From: JACDAE01 sp963717195
GTDB taxonomy: Bacteria > Chloroflexota > Ktedonobacteria > Ktedonobacterales > Ktedonobacteraceae
Assembly (NCBI GenBank): GCA_963717195.1
Contig: CAVQVR010000001.1
Span: 186,001 to 250,000, forward strand
DNA: 64,000 bases
Direction of reading: 5' to 3'
The notes beneath the pieces are model-generated. The model ran no database searches. It was given only the letters and a program-made list of their open reading frames with translations, and was not told the origin of the DNA. Of the stretch, positions 34,431 through 43,564 are shown piece after piece (the stretch's first letter is position 1; every line of letters starts with the position of its first letter). Position numbers and translations under genes: made by a program.

Positions 34431-36716
34431 ATGGCATCTCAAGGAACCAATTCCAGGGCAACGAAACGTCCAACACATACTCCTCCAGCCACCCGGTTCA
34501 GCGCAAATCCACAGCAGGCAGCCGCAATTGCTCATATGAATGGTCCCGCCGCCTTCATTGCAGCGGCAGGTACCGGCAAAACGGCTATCCTCGTGCAGCG
34601 CCTGGTTCGCCTGGTCGCCGACGAAAAGATTGCACCTGAATTTATTCTGTGCGTGACCTTTACCCGCGCCGCCGCCGATGAGATGGAGAAACGTGCACTT
34701 AAAGCGCTCAAGGCCCGTGGCATGTCAGCGCAAAGCGTGAAAGCCCTGCGCGTCGTTACCTTCCATGGCCTCGGGCACCAGATGTTACGCGAGAAACTGG
34801 AATGGAAACCACAGGAGCTAAATCAACGTCTCCTCAGCGGAGAACCTCGCCAGTGGATGGCCGAGGATATTATTCGTCCCTGGCGCAGCAATCGCACACG
34901 CGGCATGAATTGGGATATCGAGATCGCTGGCGTCCTGAGCGCCGTTGACCGCGCCAAAGAAGAGATGGTGAAAGCTGATCAATCAACTGACTTCTTCCGT
35001 TCACATCTAGGCGTAGAAACAGAACTGGCTGCTCGCTACCAGGAATTCTTTGTACTCTACGAACAGACAAAACAAAAAGAAAAACTCTATGATCTCTCTG
35101 ACCTGATCTATGTGCCGCTCTCTCTGCTGGAAAGTAGCCCCAAATTCCGCAAAACATGGCAGGCGCGCTACCTCTATTTGCAGATTGACGAGACGCAGGA
35201 TACCAACCCTTCACAATACAAAATGATTCAATACCTCGCTGCCCCTAAACAGAACGTGGTCGTGGTGGGTGATCCCGATCAGGCCATCTATCAGTTCCGT
35301 GGCGCGAGTCCGGAAGCCTCTATCCTTTCGTTCCGCACCATGTACCCCAAAGGGAAGATCTATGCTATCGAACATAATTATCGTTCCACGCCACAGATCC
35401 TTGATGCCGCTAACAAGTTGATCAGTCATAACGATATCACTCCCGGCTTCGAGAAGCAGTTGCGTCCCACACAGCCTGATGGCGCTCCCGTCCATGTTAC
35501 AGCATATGAAGATCAGGAGAGCGAGGCCGATGGTATCGCCAACCGCATCGCTCAACTCGTGCGCGACTGGCGTGAACATAGTGAAGAGCTTTCCTATCAC
35601 GATATTTTTGTGCTTTCGCGCACCAACCATCACCTGGCATCATTAGAAATAGCTCTGGCTCGTAACCGCATTCCCTATCGCGCCGCCGGTGGCTCCTCGT
35701 TCTTTAAGCGCAAGACGACGCGCGATATGCTGGCCTATCTTGCCCTGGTCGATGGTATGCGCATTTACCAGGATTACCTTGCTGTACGTGGTGGCCCTCA
35801 GGCTCTCAAGTGGGATGACGTTTTCACGCCCGTCCATTGTGGCGAGCAGAATTCAGCCTTTCGCAGCGTCTCAAATATTCCTTCAAAAGAATACTTTGCC
35901 AGTACCGGTAAAACATCGCACCGCTTCACTCCTACGTTTTATGGCTCCCTTTCTGGTTATGCAAGCGGACGCCCATTATTACAGTTCTGTGAGGAGCAGG
36001 CATACACGATCAATAAAGAATTCCAGCTCGGCGTGAAGGATTTTGTCGCCCTGATCAAGCGTGTATGGTCACAATGCAACAATCATCCAGCCGAAGCGAT
36101 CAAGCTCGTTCGCCAGTTCGGCTACGATACCCATCTGCGTCACTATGACAGTAAACATAAGGATGACACGGATGAGGAGTCCGAAGCCCCAACGCACCAC
36201 GAGGAGACACGTCTAGATGGTCGCTACGATGAACTGGAAGAGTTGATACAGATCGCGCAGAAACATCATACAATCCGTCACTTCCTGCAGGCAATGGCAA
36301 AATTAAAAGAACAGGCAGAGGACACAAGCAAAAATAAGCGCGACTGTGTACTGCTGCTAACTATCCATAAAAGCAAAGGGTTGGAGTCTCCGGTCGTCTT
36401 TGTGATGGGTCTGACGGAAGGTATTTTCCCTCACAAGCGCTCGTTTACTATGGCCGAAGATGGTCCCATCGTGCAATCAGGCATTGCGGAAGAGCGTCGC
36501 CTCGCCTATGTGGCTTTTACACGTGCGCAAAAGCTGCTCTACCTCTCATCCATTCTACGCTATCGCAGCAGCGATGCGCTTCCATCTCGCTTCATCGAGG
36601 AAGCTGGTCTGACACCAACGGACGAAGATGGTCAACTCAATCCTTATCTGATGACGCGTGATGGCGATGTGCGTACACTCAGCCCGTTAGTTACGACGCC
36701 AACTCTGTTTGAATAA
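34431..36716 (+). CDS. UvrD/PcrA/Rep-like superfamily 1 DNA helicase
   Basis: The 761-residue protein has all SF1A motifs. These are the Q motif with NPQQAAAI, Walker A AAAGTGKTAIL (about residue 46), motif Ia CVTFTRAAADEM, motif II IDETQD (about 248), motif III VVGDPDQAIYQFRGA, motif IV EHNYRSTPQIL, motif V TIHKSKGLESPVVFV and motif VI EERRLAYVAFTRAQ. It would be a 3'-5' helicase in repair or replication restart. The region about 440-600 diverges from UvrD and contains a long acidic insertion (HKDDTDEESEAPTHHEE). No Gam/tudor-like PcrA tail is seen. It is a single-gene unit with its own promoter. Confidence 0.93.
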   Translation: MASQGTNSRATKRPTHTPPATRFSANPQQAAAIAHMNGPAAFIAAAGTGKTAILVQRLVRLVADEKIAPEFILCVTFTRAAADEMEKRALKALKARGMSAQSVKALRVVTFHGLGHQMLREKLEWKPQELNQRLLSGEPRQWMAEDIIRPWRSNRTRGMNWDIEIAGVLSAVDRAKEEMVKADQSTDFFRSHLGVETELAARYQEFFVLYEQTKQKEKLYDLSDLIYVPLSLLESSPKFRKTWQARYLYLQIDETQDTNPSQYKMIQYLAAPKQNVVVVGDPDQAIYQFRGASPEASILSFRTMYPKGKIYAIEHNYRSTPQILDAANKLISHNDITPGFEKQLRPTQPDGAPVHVTAYEDQESEADGIANRIAQLVRDWREHSEELSYHDIFVLSRTNHHLASLEIALARNRIPYRAAGGSSFFKRKTTRDMLAYLALVDGMRIYQDYLAVRGGPQALKWDDVFTPVHCGEQNSAFRSVSNIPSKEYFASTGKTSHRFTPTFYGSLSGYASGRPLLQFCEEQAYTINKEFQLGVKDFVALIKRVWSQCNNHPAEAIKLVRQFGYDTHLRHYDSKHKDDTDEESEAPTHHEETRLDGRYDELEELIQIAQKHHTIRHFLQAMAKLKEQAEDTSKNKRDCVLLLTIHKSKGLESPVVFVMGLTEGIFPHKRSFTMAEDGPIVQSGIAEERRLAYVAFTRAQKLLYLSSILRYRSSDALPSRFIEEAGLTPTDEDGQLNPYLMTRDGDVRTLSPLVTTPTLFE

Positions 36717-36877
36717 ACGGGGAGAGCTCCATCCATTAGAGGAAATAGGCATAGAGGGACGTCATTGACTCCAACTACTTCGGGAAAAAACGACGAGAGA
36801 ACGGTTCCCATACATCAAATATGCCAGATACCGTAGGGATCCGGATCGATAAATCGCAGACGCGGTGAACCGGGTCC

Positions 36878-37810
36878 CTACCTTTCAACATCCGGCACAC
36901 TGACCTGCAGATTGCGCTCTTTATCAATAGCGGGCCGCAGGAACGTACAGAATGCCTGCGCCGCACGCGAGAGCTGCTTATCCCCACGCTGAATCAGGCT
37001 TAACTGAGGACGCAATTCGAGACCCGCAATACGCACCTGTACCAGGTCCCGGTTCGCTAATTCCCGCTGCACCGAAAGCCAGGAAACAATAGCAGCCCCA
37101 ACTCCGCTGATGACCATTTGCTTGATTGCCTCATTATCAGTCAGCGTAAAGAGCGGCTGCACCACAACATTATGCTGCAAGAGACTATGCTCGACTACTT
37201 CGCGAATACCACTGCCCTGCTCACGCATCAATAATGTTCCTTCGCGCAATACTTCCAGATCCACCGATGGCAGATTGCTCCACGGATGACCCGGTGCCAC
37301 CACCAGAATCAGTTCATCATATGCAAAAAGCTGTACATTTAAGGCAGCAGGCAACGTCGAGGCATCACCCTCAACCAGGCCAAAATCCAGATTCCAGTTC
37401 ATAATCTCATCTACAATCTCGTGTGAATTGAGGATGGCTATATGCAGATTGATCTGAGGATAACGCATCCGAAATTGCGCTACAATTGGCGGTAACAGGT
37501 AAACTCCTGCCGTCGTATTCGCTGCCAGCGTCACTTCCCCGCTTTCTACATCACGCAACGCCTCCAGCGCTTCCTCCATCTCACGCTCTAACGCAAAGAT
37601 CTGACGCGCGTAGCCCTGGAGCACACGACCGGCATACGTTAAGGCAATACGTCTCCCTTGACGCTCAACCAGCTCAAGCCCGATCTCGTGCTCCAAACTC
37701 TGAATTGTCTTGGTCACGGCAGGCTGACTCAAGTTCAGTTCCTCAGAGGCGCGCGTGATATGCTCAAGTTCAGCCACTTTTAAAAAAACACGTAGATTTT
37801 GCAGGTTCAT
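36878..37810 (-). CDS. LysR-family transcriptional regulator
   Basis: The 310-residue protein has an N-terminal winged helix-turn-helix (residues 1-60; VAELEHITRASEELNLSQPA, VTKTIQSLEHEIGLEL) and a periplasmic-binding-protein-like effector domain (about 90-300). The ATG at 37810 gives the canonical family start MNLQNLRVFLKV; the open frame begins 12 codons earlier. It is divergent from the SsuA-like importer genes, the usual arrangement for a LysR regulator controlling its neighbour, with sulfonate, nitrate or sulfate-assimilation signals as likely effectors (CysB/Cbl-like logic, inferred). Confidence 0.92.
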   Translation of the reverse strand: MNLQNLRVFLKVAELEHITRASEELNLSQPAVTKTIQSLEHEIGLELVERQGRRIALTYAGRVLQGYARQIFALEREMEEALEALRDVESGEVTLAANTTAGVYLLPPIVAQFRMRYPQINLHIAILNSHEIVDEIMNWNLDFGLVEGDASTLPAALNVQLFAYDELILVVAPGHPWSNLPSVDLEVLREGTLLMREQGSGIREVVEHSLLQHNVVVQPLFTLTDNEAIKQMVISGVGAAIVSWLSVQRELANRDLVQVRIAGLELRPQLSLIQRGDKQLSRAAQAFCTFLRPAIDKERNLQVSVPDVER

Positions 37811-38190
37811 ACTCTTATCTCTCTCCCAGATCTTCCAGAGGTGCAATTCTTCCGCTTACATCTTTGCGGCTCATCGAAGAATATTCTCACTTCAAATAAT
37901 ACCAGAAATCGATGCAAAATCATACCTCCATAATCACGAGTTATATATTTCCTTCCTCCTATCCACCAACCAGAACAGACTTCCCATCTACGATGATAAA
38001 TATACATATGATAATCTATTAGCATGTATGAAATAACCATGAATTATATCATGACCTCATGTGATGCTAATAATAACTTGCAGGAATGATAAAAATATGA
38101 TAGTGTTTTCCTAATGCAACGTTGCTAACAGGGGTCGATGTCGATGACACAGTTTTGTTCTTATCACTATCATCGAAGGAGCATACTCGG
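37811..38190. promoter_or_regulatory. 380-bp divergent control region between lysR and the ABC importer
   Basis: AT-rich DNA. It contains the inverted repeat ATTAGCAT (38018..38025) / ATGCTAAT (38064..38071), and a 10-bp palindrome GCAACGTTGC (near 38117..38126) 65 bp before the importer start. These are candidate LysR-regulator sites, but I cannot place promoters firmly. Confidence 0.35.
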
Positions 38191-39246
38191 ATGAAACACA
38201 TCCTCAAACGCGTCCCACATATGCTGTTCTCTATCATGCTACTGTCATTTCTCGTGACAGCCTGTGGTAGCAACACCAGCAACGGAAATCAGGTTACGGT
38301 TCACCTCGGTTATTTCCCTAACCTGACGCACGCAGCAGCACTTGTAGGCTTAGAGCGCAAAACCTTCCAACAAGATCTCGGCTCGAATGTCACACTGAAA
38401 ACGACAACATTTAATGCAGGCCCGTCCTTAATTGAAGCGCTCCTTGCTGGTAGCATTGATATTGGTTATGTTGGCCCAAGTCCGGCCATCAACGGCTATG
38501 TCACGAGTAAAGGGACAGCCTTGCGCATCATTGCGGGTGCCTCCAGTGGTGGCGTCCTCTTTGTTGTTCGTCCAGGCGCAAACATTAAAACCCCTCAGGA
38601 TCTCAATGGAAAAAAACTGGCAGATCCACAACTTGGCGGAACACAGGATGTTTCTCTGCGCAACTACTTACGCTCCCAGGGCTTGAAAACGACCGATCAG
38701 GGTGGTACCATACGCATCCTGCCTACCGATAACGCTACCATTTTAACCGAGTTCAAACTGGGACAGATCGATGGCGCATGGGTGCCAGAACCCTACGCCT
38801 CACGCCTGGTTAATGAGGATCATGGCACAGTTTTCCTGGACGAGCGCTCCCTGTGGCCCGGCGGCCAATTCGTCACCACAAATGTCGTCGTCAGCACGAA
38901 ATTTCTCAATGCACATCCCGACCTCGTTACCAAATTCCTGCAAGCTCACGTTGATACAGTCCAATACATCAATAATAATCTCAGTAGTGCAGAGACGCTT
39001 GTCAATACGCAACTCAAGACTCTCTCTGGCAAAGCGTTGGCAACAAAGACGCTTGAATTTGCCTTTAAAAACCTTGAGATTACCTATGATCCGCTTCAGT
39101 CAACGGCCTTAACTGCCGCCGACAATGCTTTCCAACTTGGTTACCTGGGGAAAACCAAACCAGATCTAAGTGGCCTCTACGATCTGGCACCACTCAATTC
39201 GGTACTTAGTGCGAAAGGCTTATCACCAATATCTTCTGGTACCTAA
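38191..39246 (+). CDS. ABC importer substrate-binding lipoprotein (SsuA/TauA/NrtA type)
   Basis: The 351-residue protein has a lipoprotein signal peptide ending in LVTAC (Cys about residue 26). The mature part is of the NMT1/SsuA family: VHLGYFPNLTHAAALVGLE, the TFNAGPSLIEALLAGSIDIGYVGPSPAING core, and DGAWVPEPYASRL. Members bind aliphatic sulfonates, taurine, nitrate or pyrimidine precursors outside the membrane. The ATG at 38191 has AAGGAG 9 nt upstream; the longer frame from 38122 is not likely. Followed by the matching ATPase and permease. Sulfonate is my first guess for the ligand. Confidence 0.9.
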   Translation: MKHILKRVPHMLFSIMLLSFLVTACGSNTSNGNQVTVHLGYFPNLTHAAALVGLERKTFQQDLGSNVTLKTTTFNAGPSLIEALLAGSIDIGYVGPSPAINGYVTSKGTALRIIAGASSGGVLFVVRPGANIKTPQDLNGKKLADPQLGGTQDVSLRNYLRSQGLKTTDQGGTIRILPTDNATILTEFKLGQIDGAWVPEPYASRLVNEDHGTVFLDERSLWPGGQFVTTNVVVSTKFLNAHPDLVTKFLQAHVDTVQYINNNLSSAETLVNTQLKTLSGKALATKTLEFAFKNLEITYDPLQSTALTAADNAFQLGYLGKTKPDLSGLYDLAPLNSVLSAKGLSPISSGT

Positions 39247-39252
39247 ATCCGG

Positions 39253-39341
39253 GGGTAGGGGCGTCACCTTGCGCGTGCGCCCCCATACCAGCACACATCG
39301 TTCATCGGGGCGGGGGCGCACGCAAGGTGACGCCCCTACCC
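39253..39341. repeat. long inverted repeat with GTAGGGGC core, copy 1
   Basis: The arms begin with GGGTAGGGGCGTCACCTTGC (39253 on) and its complement ending at 39341, and continue with TGCGCCCCC/GGGGGCGCA after a 2-nt bulge. The loop is about 27 nt. It lies between the binding-protein and ATPase genes, so it could stabilise or attenuate the transcript. It shares the GTAGGGGCG core with 51024..51124. Confidence 0.75.
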
Positions 39342-39372
39342 ACAGGTGCAGATCTCAGAAAGGCTCGCACAT

Positions 39373-40239
39373 ATGCAACAGCAGGCAACACGAGAAACAA
39401 AACGTCGCGAGAGTCCGCATAAAAGGCCACATGAAACTTCTGGTGGTGGTATTCCGCTACGCATTGAAGGTGTGAGTAAGACCTTCATCAGCAGGCATGG
39501 GCGCAATGTTGAGGCACTACTTCCAGTCGACCTGGATGTTGCAGCAGGTGAATTTGTCTGCCTCCTTGGTCCAAGTGGCTGCGGAAAGTCAACCCTGCTC
39601 AGTATTATTTCTGGACTGGAAGAAGCAAGCAGTGGTAGAGTTCTGGCTGATGGGGTGCCTATACAGGGGCCAGGAACTGATCGCATCCAGCTGTTCCAGG
39701 AAGCGGCCCTTTTCCCCTGGTTGGATGTGCAACGGAATGTAGAATTTGGCCTCCGTCACGCCGGTGTGCCTGCTAAAGAACGTGCAAACATCGCCCGCCA
39801 TTTTATCGAAATGGTTCACCTGAAAGGCTTTGAGAATAGCTACACGCACCAGCTATCGGGAGGCATGCGTCAACGCGCCGCCATCGCGCGTGCCCTTGCC
39901 ATGAATCCTGCTGCACTGCTCATGGACGAACCATTTGGTGCATTGGATGCTCTGACACGAGATCGCTTGCATACAGAAGTAGAGTCAATCTGGCGCGAGA
40001 CGCGTAAAACAGTTGTATTCGTTACGCATAATGTGCGCGAAGCTGTAGCTCTTGGAGATCGTGTCGTTGTCTTCGCACCACGCCCAGGTCGCATCGTACG
40101 CGAATTTCGTATTGATCTCCCGCGTCCACGCCACCTCGAAGACCACGACCTGGTAGATGTCGCCGCCGAGATTTTGAGCGTGTTGACCGAGGTGATAGAG
40201 ACACAGGAAGAGGAGGAACGGTATGGCGCAGGCCGTTAA
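39373..40239 (+). CDS. ABC importer ATPase (SsuB/TauB type)
   Basis: The 288-residue ATPase has Walker A GPSGCGKSTLL, the FQEAALFPWL Q-loop, signature LSGGMRQRAAIARA, Walker B LLMDEPFGALD and the H-loop VTHNVREAV, all typical of the nitrate/sulfonate/taurine subfamily. A GTG at 39346 could begin 9 residues earlier, but ATG 39373 has AGAAAGG at good spacing. The first 30 residues are basic and not conserved. Its 3' end overlaps the permease gene by 17 bp. Confidence 0.93.
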   Translation: MQQQATRETKRRESPHKRPHETSGGGIPLRIEGVSKTFISRHGRNVEALLPVDLDVAAGEFVCLLGPSGCGKSTLLSIISGLEEASSGRVLADGVPIQGPGTDRIQLFQEAALFPWLDVQRNVEFGLRHAGVPAKERANIARHFIEMVHLKGFENSYTHQLSGGMRQRAAIARALAMNPAALLMDEPFGALDALTRDRLHTEVESIWRETRKTVVFVTHNVREAVALGDRVVVFAPRPGRIVREFRIDLPRPRHLEDHDLVDVAAEILSVLTEVIETQEEEERYGAGR

Positions 40240-41026
40240 TGTAGCAAAGAAACAGATATATAAGTGGTATCTGCCAAAACCAGTACGGCAGCTTCTGTTC
40301 TATATCATCTTAATACTTCTATGGGAAGGCCTTGCTCTGGCAAACATCTGGCCCTCGTATCTCTTTCCAGCTCCCACAGATGTAGTGGCCTCTCTGGTCA
40401 GTGGTTTCCAGGACGGCTCGATTGTCGGTGCTTCTCTAGTTAGCCTTCAGCGGCTCGCTATTGGTTACGGCATCTCGCTGGTCATCGGCGTGATTCTCGG
40501 TTTGCTGATCGGACGCTCTCGCCTCGTCTCCGAAACCATAGGTTCCCTGGTTTTAGGGCTCCAGGCGCTCCCAAGCATCTGCTGGCTCCCCCTGGCTATC
40601 CTCTGGTTTGGTCTGAGCGAGCAGGCCATCATCTTTGTAGTAGTCATGGGTGCCTTATTCTCGATTACGCTGGGCGTGGAGGCGGGTGTGAAGAATACGC
40701 CGCCGCTATACTTGAAAGCTGCACGCAACATGGGTGCACGGGGCATCGCACTCTCAACTGAGGTGGTATTACCAGCCGCACTCCCTGCCATCATCAGTGG
40801 CCTCAAACAAGGATGGTCGTTTGCCTGGCGCTCTCTGATGGCCGCTGAATTGCTCTACGCTACCTTGAGCCTGGGCAACCTGCTAGAGAATGCACGCGAC
40901 CTCAATGATATCGCGACCGTTGTTGCCATCATGTTCGTGATTGTCGCCCTGGGCGTGATCATCAATGGTCTCATCTTCGCTCCTCTTGAGCGAAGCGTAC
41001 GCGAACGTTGGGGTTTGACGGTATAA
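40223..41026 (+). CDS. ABC importer permease (SsuC/TauC type)
   Basis: The 267-residue protein has six membrane helices and the binding-protein-dependent transport EAA loop (KAARNMGARGIALSTEVVLPAALP, residues about 168 on). The AWRSLMAAELL segment near the end is typical of sulfonate/nitrate permeases. It starts inside the ATPase gene with AGGAGGAAC upstream, so it is translationally coupled. The operon ends at the hairpin 41041..41092. Confidence 0.93.
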   Translation: MAQAVNVAKKQIYKWYLPKPVRQLLFYIILILLWEGLALANIWPSYLFPAPTDVVASLVSGFQDGSIVGASLVSLQRLAIGYGISLVIGVILGLLIGRSRLVSETIGSLVLGLQALPSICWLPLAILWFGLSEQAIIFVVVMGALFSITLGVEAGVKNTPPLYLKAARNMGARGIALSTEVVLPAALPAIISGLKQGWSFAWRSLMAAELLYATLSLGNLLENARDLNDIATVVAIMFVIVALGVIINGLIFAPLERSVRERWGLTV

Positions 41027-41040
41027 CAACAAAAATAATC

Positions 41041-41092
41041 TAATACGAATGGACGCATTCCAAAAGTTTCTGGAATGCGTCCATTCGTATTA
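41041..41092. terminator. hairpin between convergent genes
   Basis: Perfect 22-bp arms (41041..41062 and 41071..41092) with an 8-nt loop lie 15 bp after the permease stop and 21 bp before the convergent regulator's stop. There is no T tract, so it is a terminator or mRNA-end stabiliser. Confidence 0.6.
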
Positions 41093-41112
41093 CGTTCTGC
41101 CAGAGCTACCAT

Positions 41113-41850
41113 CTATGCAGCAGTTTGCAACACACGTGTCACTTCCCTGGTATCAGACTCTCCTGCGAAACGGTTCACTAGCGAGTAACCCACTCCTCGT
41201 ACCGTTAACAGGTAAACCGGCTCATTGGGATCCTTTTCTATTTTTTGACGCAAGTGGTGAATATGGGCTTTGATTAACCCGGTATCCCCATCGTTATTAA
41301 AGCCCCAGACAGAAGAGACGATCTGATTTCCTGTGCACACATTATTTGCATTCATAGCCAGAAAACGTAATAATTTGTGCTCAATTGAGGTAAGGTACTC
41401 GGTCCTTCCGTCAACACTCACCGTGCTGCTGACGGCATCGATACGAATATCACCCACTGTGATGACGGAAGACATTGGTGCCGTGGCCTGAGGAAGTCCT
41501 CTTCGGCTGAGCGAGTGAATGTATGCCAGGAGTTGGGCGGGCAGGAATGGCTGGCGCAAGTAAGCGTCGGCACCTGACTCCAGATAGCGAATCTCATCCT
41601 GCAAACTCACATTTGTGGTCAAAGCCAGCACCAGGGCATTATGAACTGTACGAATATCCTGACACATCTCCAGTCCCTTCTCACCCTCTAGAGCTGTCTC
41701 CATTATCACAATATCTGGCTCATACTCTTCCCATATCCGGCGTGCATTCTCTAATGTATAGGCGTGATGCACTTCATATCCCAGCGTCTTTAACCAGCTT
41801 GAGAGCATTTCAATTAGATCACGATTATTGTCAATAAGTAAGAGTTTCAT
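41113..41850 (-). CDS. OmpR-family regulator with a non-canonical receiver domain
   Basis: The 245-residue protein has a receiver-like N-terminus (1-115) and a winged-helix OmpR/PhoB output domain (about 135-230; LTSIEHKLLRFLAMNANNV, GLIKAHIHHLRQKIE, VRGVGYSL). The phospho-acceptor Asp is replaced by Glu51 (PDIVIMETALEG), the conserved Lys is Gln100 (YLRQPF), and the acidic pocket is Asp7-Asn8. It should not be switched by ordinary phosphorylation. Glu can mimic the phosphorylated state, so it may be constantly active or ligand-controlled. No kinase gene adjoins. ATG 41850 has AAAAGGAA upstream. Confidence 0.88.
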   Translation of the reverse strand: MKLLLIDNNRDLIEMLSSWLKTLGYEVHHAYTLENARRIWEEYEPDIVIMETALEGEKGLEMCQDIRTVHNALVLALTTNVSLQDEIRYLESGADAYLRQPFLPAQLLAYIHSLSRRGLPQATAPMSSVITVGDIRIDAVSSTVSVDGRTEYLTSIEHKLLRFLAMNANNVCTGNQIVSSVWGFNNDGDTGLIKAHIHHLRQKIEKDPNEPVYLLTVRGVGYSLVNRFAGESDTREVTRVLQTAA

Positions 41851-42252
41851 CACATTTTTCCTTTTGGATTCTATATACATTAGAGAGTATGACGCATCAG
41901 TGCTATTTCTACATCTTGCTATCTATCAGGCCGGACGCCTATCCGCATAACCAGGACCCGCTAGCAGATTTTCGACTGTATAAATCTTTACGCTACTGAT
42001 CATACTGATATTATTATTTTCTATTTATTCACTGGTGCCATTATAAATGTATTTATATATGTATGATATGGAGAAAACGTTGCAGTTTAGTGATTTAAAA
42101 GCCTATCTTGTCATTGTTTCTTAACTTTGAAAATAACGACCTTCGTAATGTACAATGCAATGCGAAACAATCAGACAAACACAAAATCGTTCACTATTTG
42201 AAAGCCTTTATGGCAAACTCAGCTCATTGCTAACGAAGCGACAAAGGACTCT
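41851..42252. other. 402-bp divergent intergenic region
   Basis: AT-rich DNA between the regulator (minus) and the FAD oxidoreductase (plus). Apart from a sigma-70-like pair at 42127..42156 I see no repeat or RNA structure. It may carry the regulator's own operator. Confidence 0.45.
42127..42156 (+). promoter_or_regulatory. candidate promoter of the FAD oxidoreductase gene
   Basis: TTGAAA (42127..42132), 18-nt spacer, TACAAT (42151..42156), about 97 bp upstream of the ATG. Confidence 0.45.
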
Positions 42253-43425
42253 ATGCAAAATGCCACCAGCAACTCATATCAACACCATATACCATGGTGG
42301 AGCGATATAAGCCCTGCTGTTATAGCTGAACTGGAACTTCCAATCCTGGTGCCTCCCTCTCAAACCGTCGATGTCATCGTCATCGGCGGCGGTGTAGCTG
42401 GATTAAGTGCCGCGCTAAGTGCACGCTCAACAGGAGCGCAAGTGCTGCTTCTCGAAAGGGAGGCGGTCCTGGGTTATGGGGCGACAGGGCGCAACGCAGG
42501 CATTCTCAGCGCGGGCATCAATATGGGCATCGCCGATCTGCCTCCCGATAGTCCACATAGGGCTTTCTGGCCCGAAACGACGCATGTATTACATACCCTT
42601 GTAGCAGAAGCTGCACTGCCTGGCAGCCTGCTCTCCGCACGTCTGACCGGATCGCTTAGTCTCGCGGAGACAAAAAACGCCGTGCGCAAGCTAGCTCGTG
42701 AAGCCCACTTACGTCAGGAGGTAGGCTTACAAGCGCATCTATGGACACCAGAGCAGGTGGCCGAGGCCACTCAGGGACGTTTGAATGTACAATCTGTTAT
42801 CAACGCGCTCTGGCTCCCGGATGAGGGTCGCATCCAACCCTTGACACTACTTGCACATCTGGCTAAACAGGCACGCGCATCTGGTGCACTTATCGCAGGA
42901 CAGGCACATGTGATCCATTACCAGGAAACAACGTCTGGCAACAGCAAACACCAATGGCAACTTACGCTCGCCGATGGCTCTCTCATCAGAACTCATAGAT
43001 TGATCAGCGCAGTTGGACCTACTACGCAACCGAACGCTCGTATCTACGCTCTAGCCTTCGCAGCGGACTTACCTGCTACTTTCCCTCTCTTCTGGGACGC
43101 CTCTCCATATACTTACGCTGATTTCAGACCCGGCAATGGACGCCTCGGTGTCAGTGGGGGACGCTACGGACGAGCTGGTGTAACACGACATGATGCTCAC
43201 TATCACCAGCGCCTGGCCGATGCCGCACATCACTGGCTCCCCGAACTGGCTGAGCAGGAACCATGCGCTACCTGGGCTGTCGATCTACAGGTAGCAGCCG
43301 ATATGGTGCCCATATTGCGCGATCTAGGCACAGTTGCACCAGGACTGGCAATCGAAGGTTTAGGAGCGTTGGGTGTGCTCCCCGGCATTATCCTGGGACG
43401 TCGAGCAGGAGTACTTGTCACTTGA
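42253..43425 (+). CDS. FAD-dependent amino-acid oxidase-like oxidoreductase (DAO family)
   Basis: The 390-residue protein starts with a short lead and the ADP-binding VIVIGGGVAGLSAALSARS fold (about residues 38-56), followed by the flavin-contacting ATGRNAGILSAG. The C-terminal part has the second FAD contact (AIEGLGALGVLPGIILGR). It is in the D-amino-acid oxidase/glycine oxidase/sarcosine oxidase superfamily. The substrate is not evident. It is a single gene with its own promoter-like sequence. Confidence 0.85.
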   Translation: MQNATSNSYQHHIPWWSDISPAVIAELELPILVPPSQTVDVIVIGGGVAGLSAALSARSTGAQVLLLEREAVLGYGATGRNAGILSAGINMGIADLPPDSPHRAFWPETTHVLHTLVAEAALPGSLLSARLTGSLSLAETKNAVRKLAREAHLRQEVGLQAHLWTPEQVAEATQGRLNVQSVINALWLPDEGRIQPLTLLAHLAKQARASGALIAGQAHVIHYQETTSGNSKHQWQLTLADGSLIRTHRLISAVGPTTQPNARIYALAFAADLPATFPLFWDASPYTYADFRPGNGRLGVSGGRYGRAGVTRHDAHYHQRLADAAHHWLPELAEQEPCATWAVDLQVAADMVPILRDLGTVAPGLAIEGLGALGVLPGIILGRRAGVLVT

Positions 43426-43451
43426 TCTAACAAAACAGATGGGTTAAAGAA

Positions 43452-43481
43452 TTGACAAAATACAATGTCATACGTCATAAT
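43452..43481 (+). promoter_or_regulatory. sigma-70 promoter for the zinc-ribbon membrane protein
   Basis: A perfect TTGACA (43452..43457), 18-nt spacer and CATAAT (43476..43481), 83 bp upstream of the ATG at 43565. Confidence 0.55.
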
Positions 43482-43564
43482 AGAGAGAGCGTTGCCAACC
43501 ATAACAGGATCACCTTTCTTTGTCACCATAAATACTTATGTATAGAAATATCGGAGCAGAGTAG

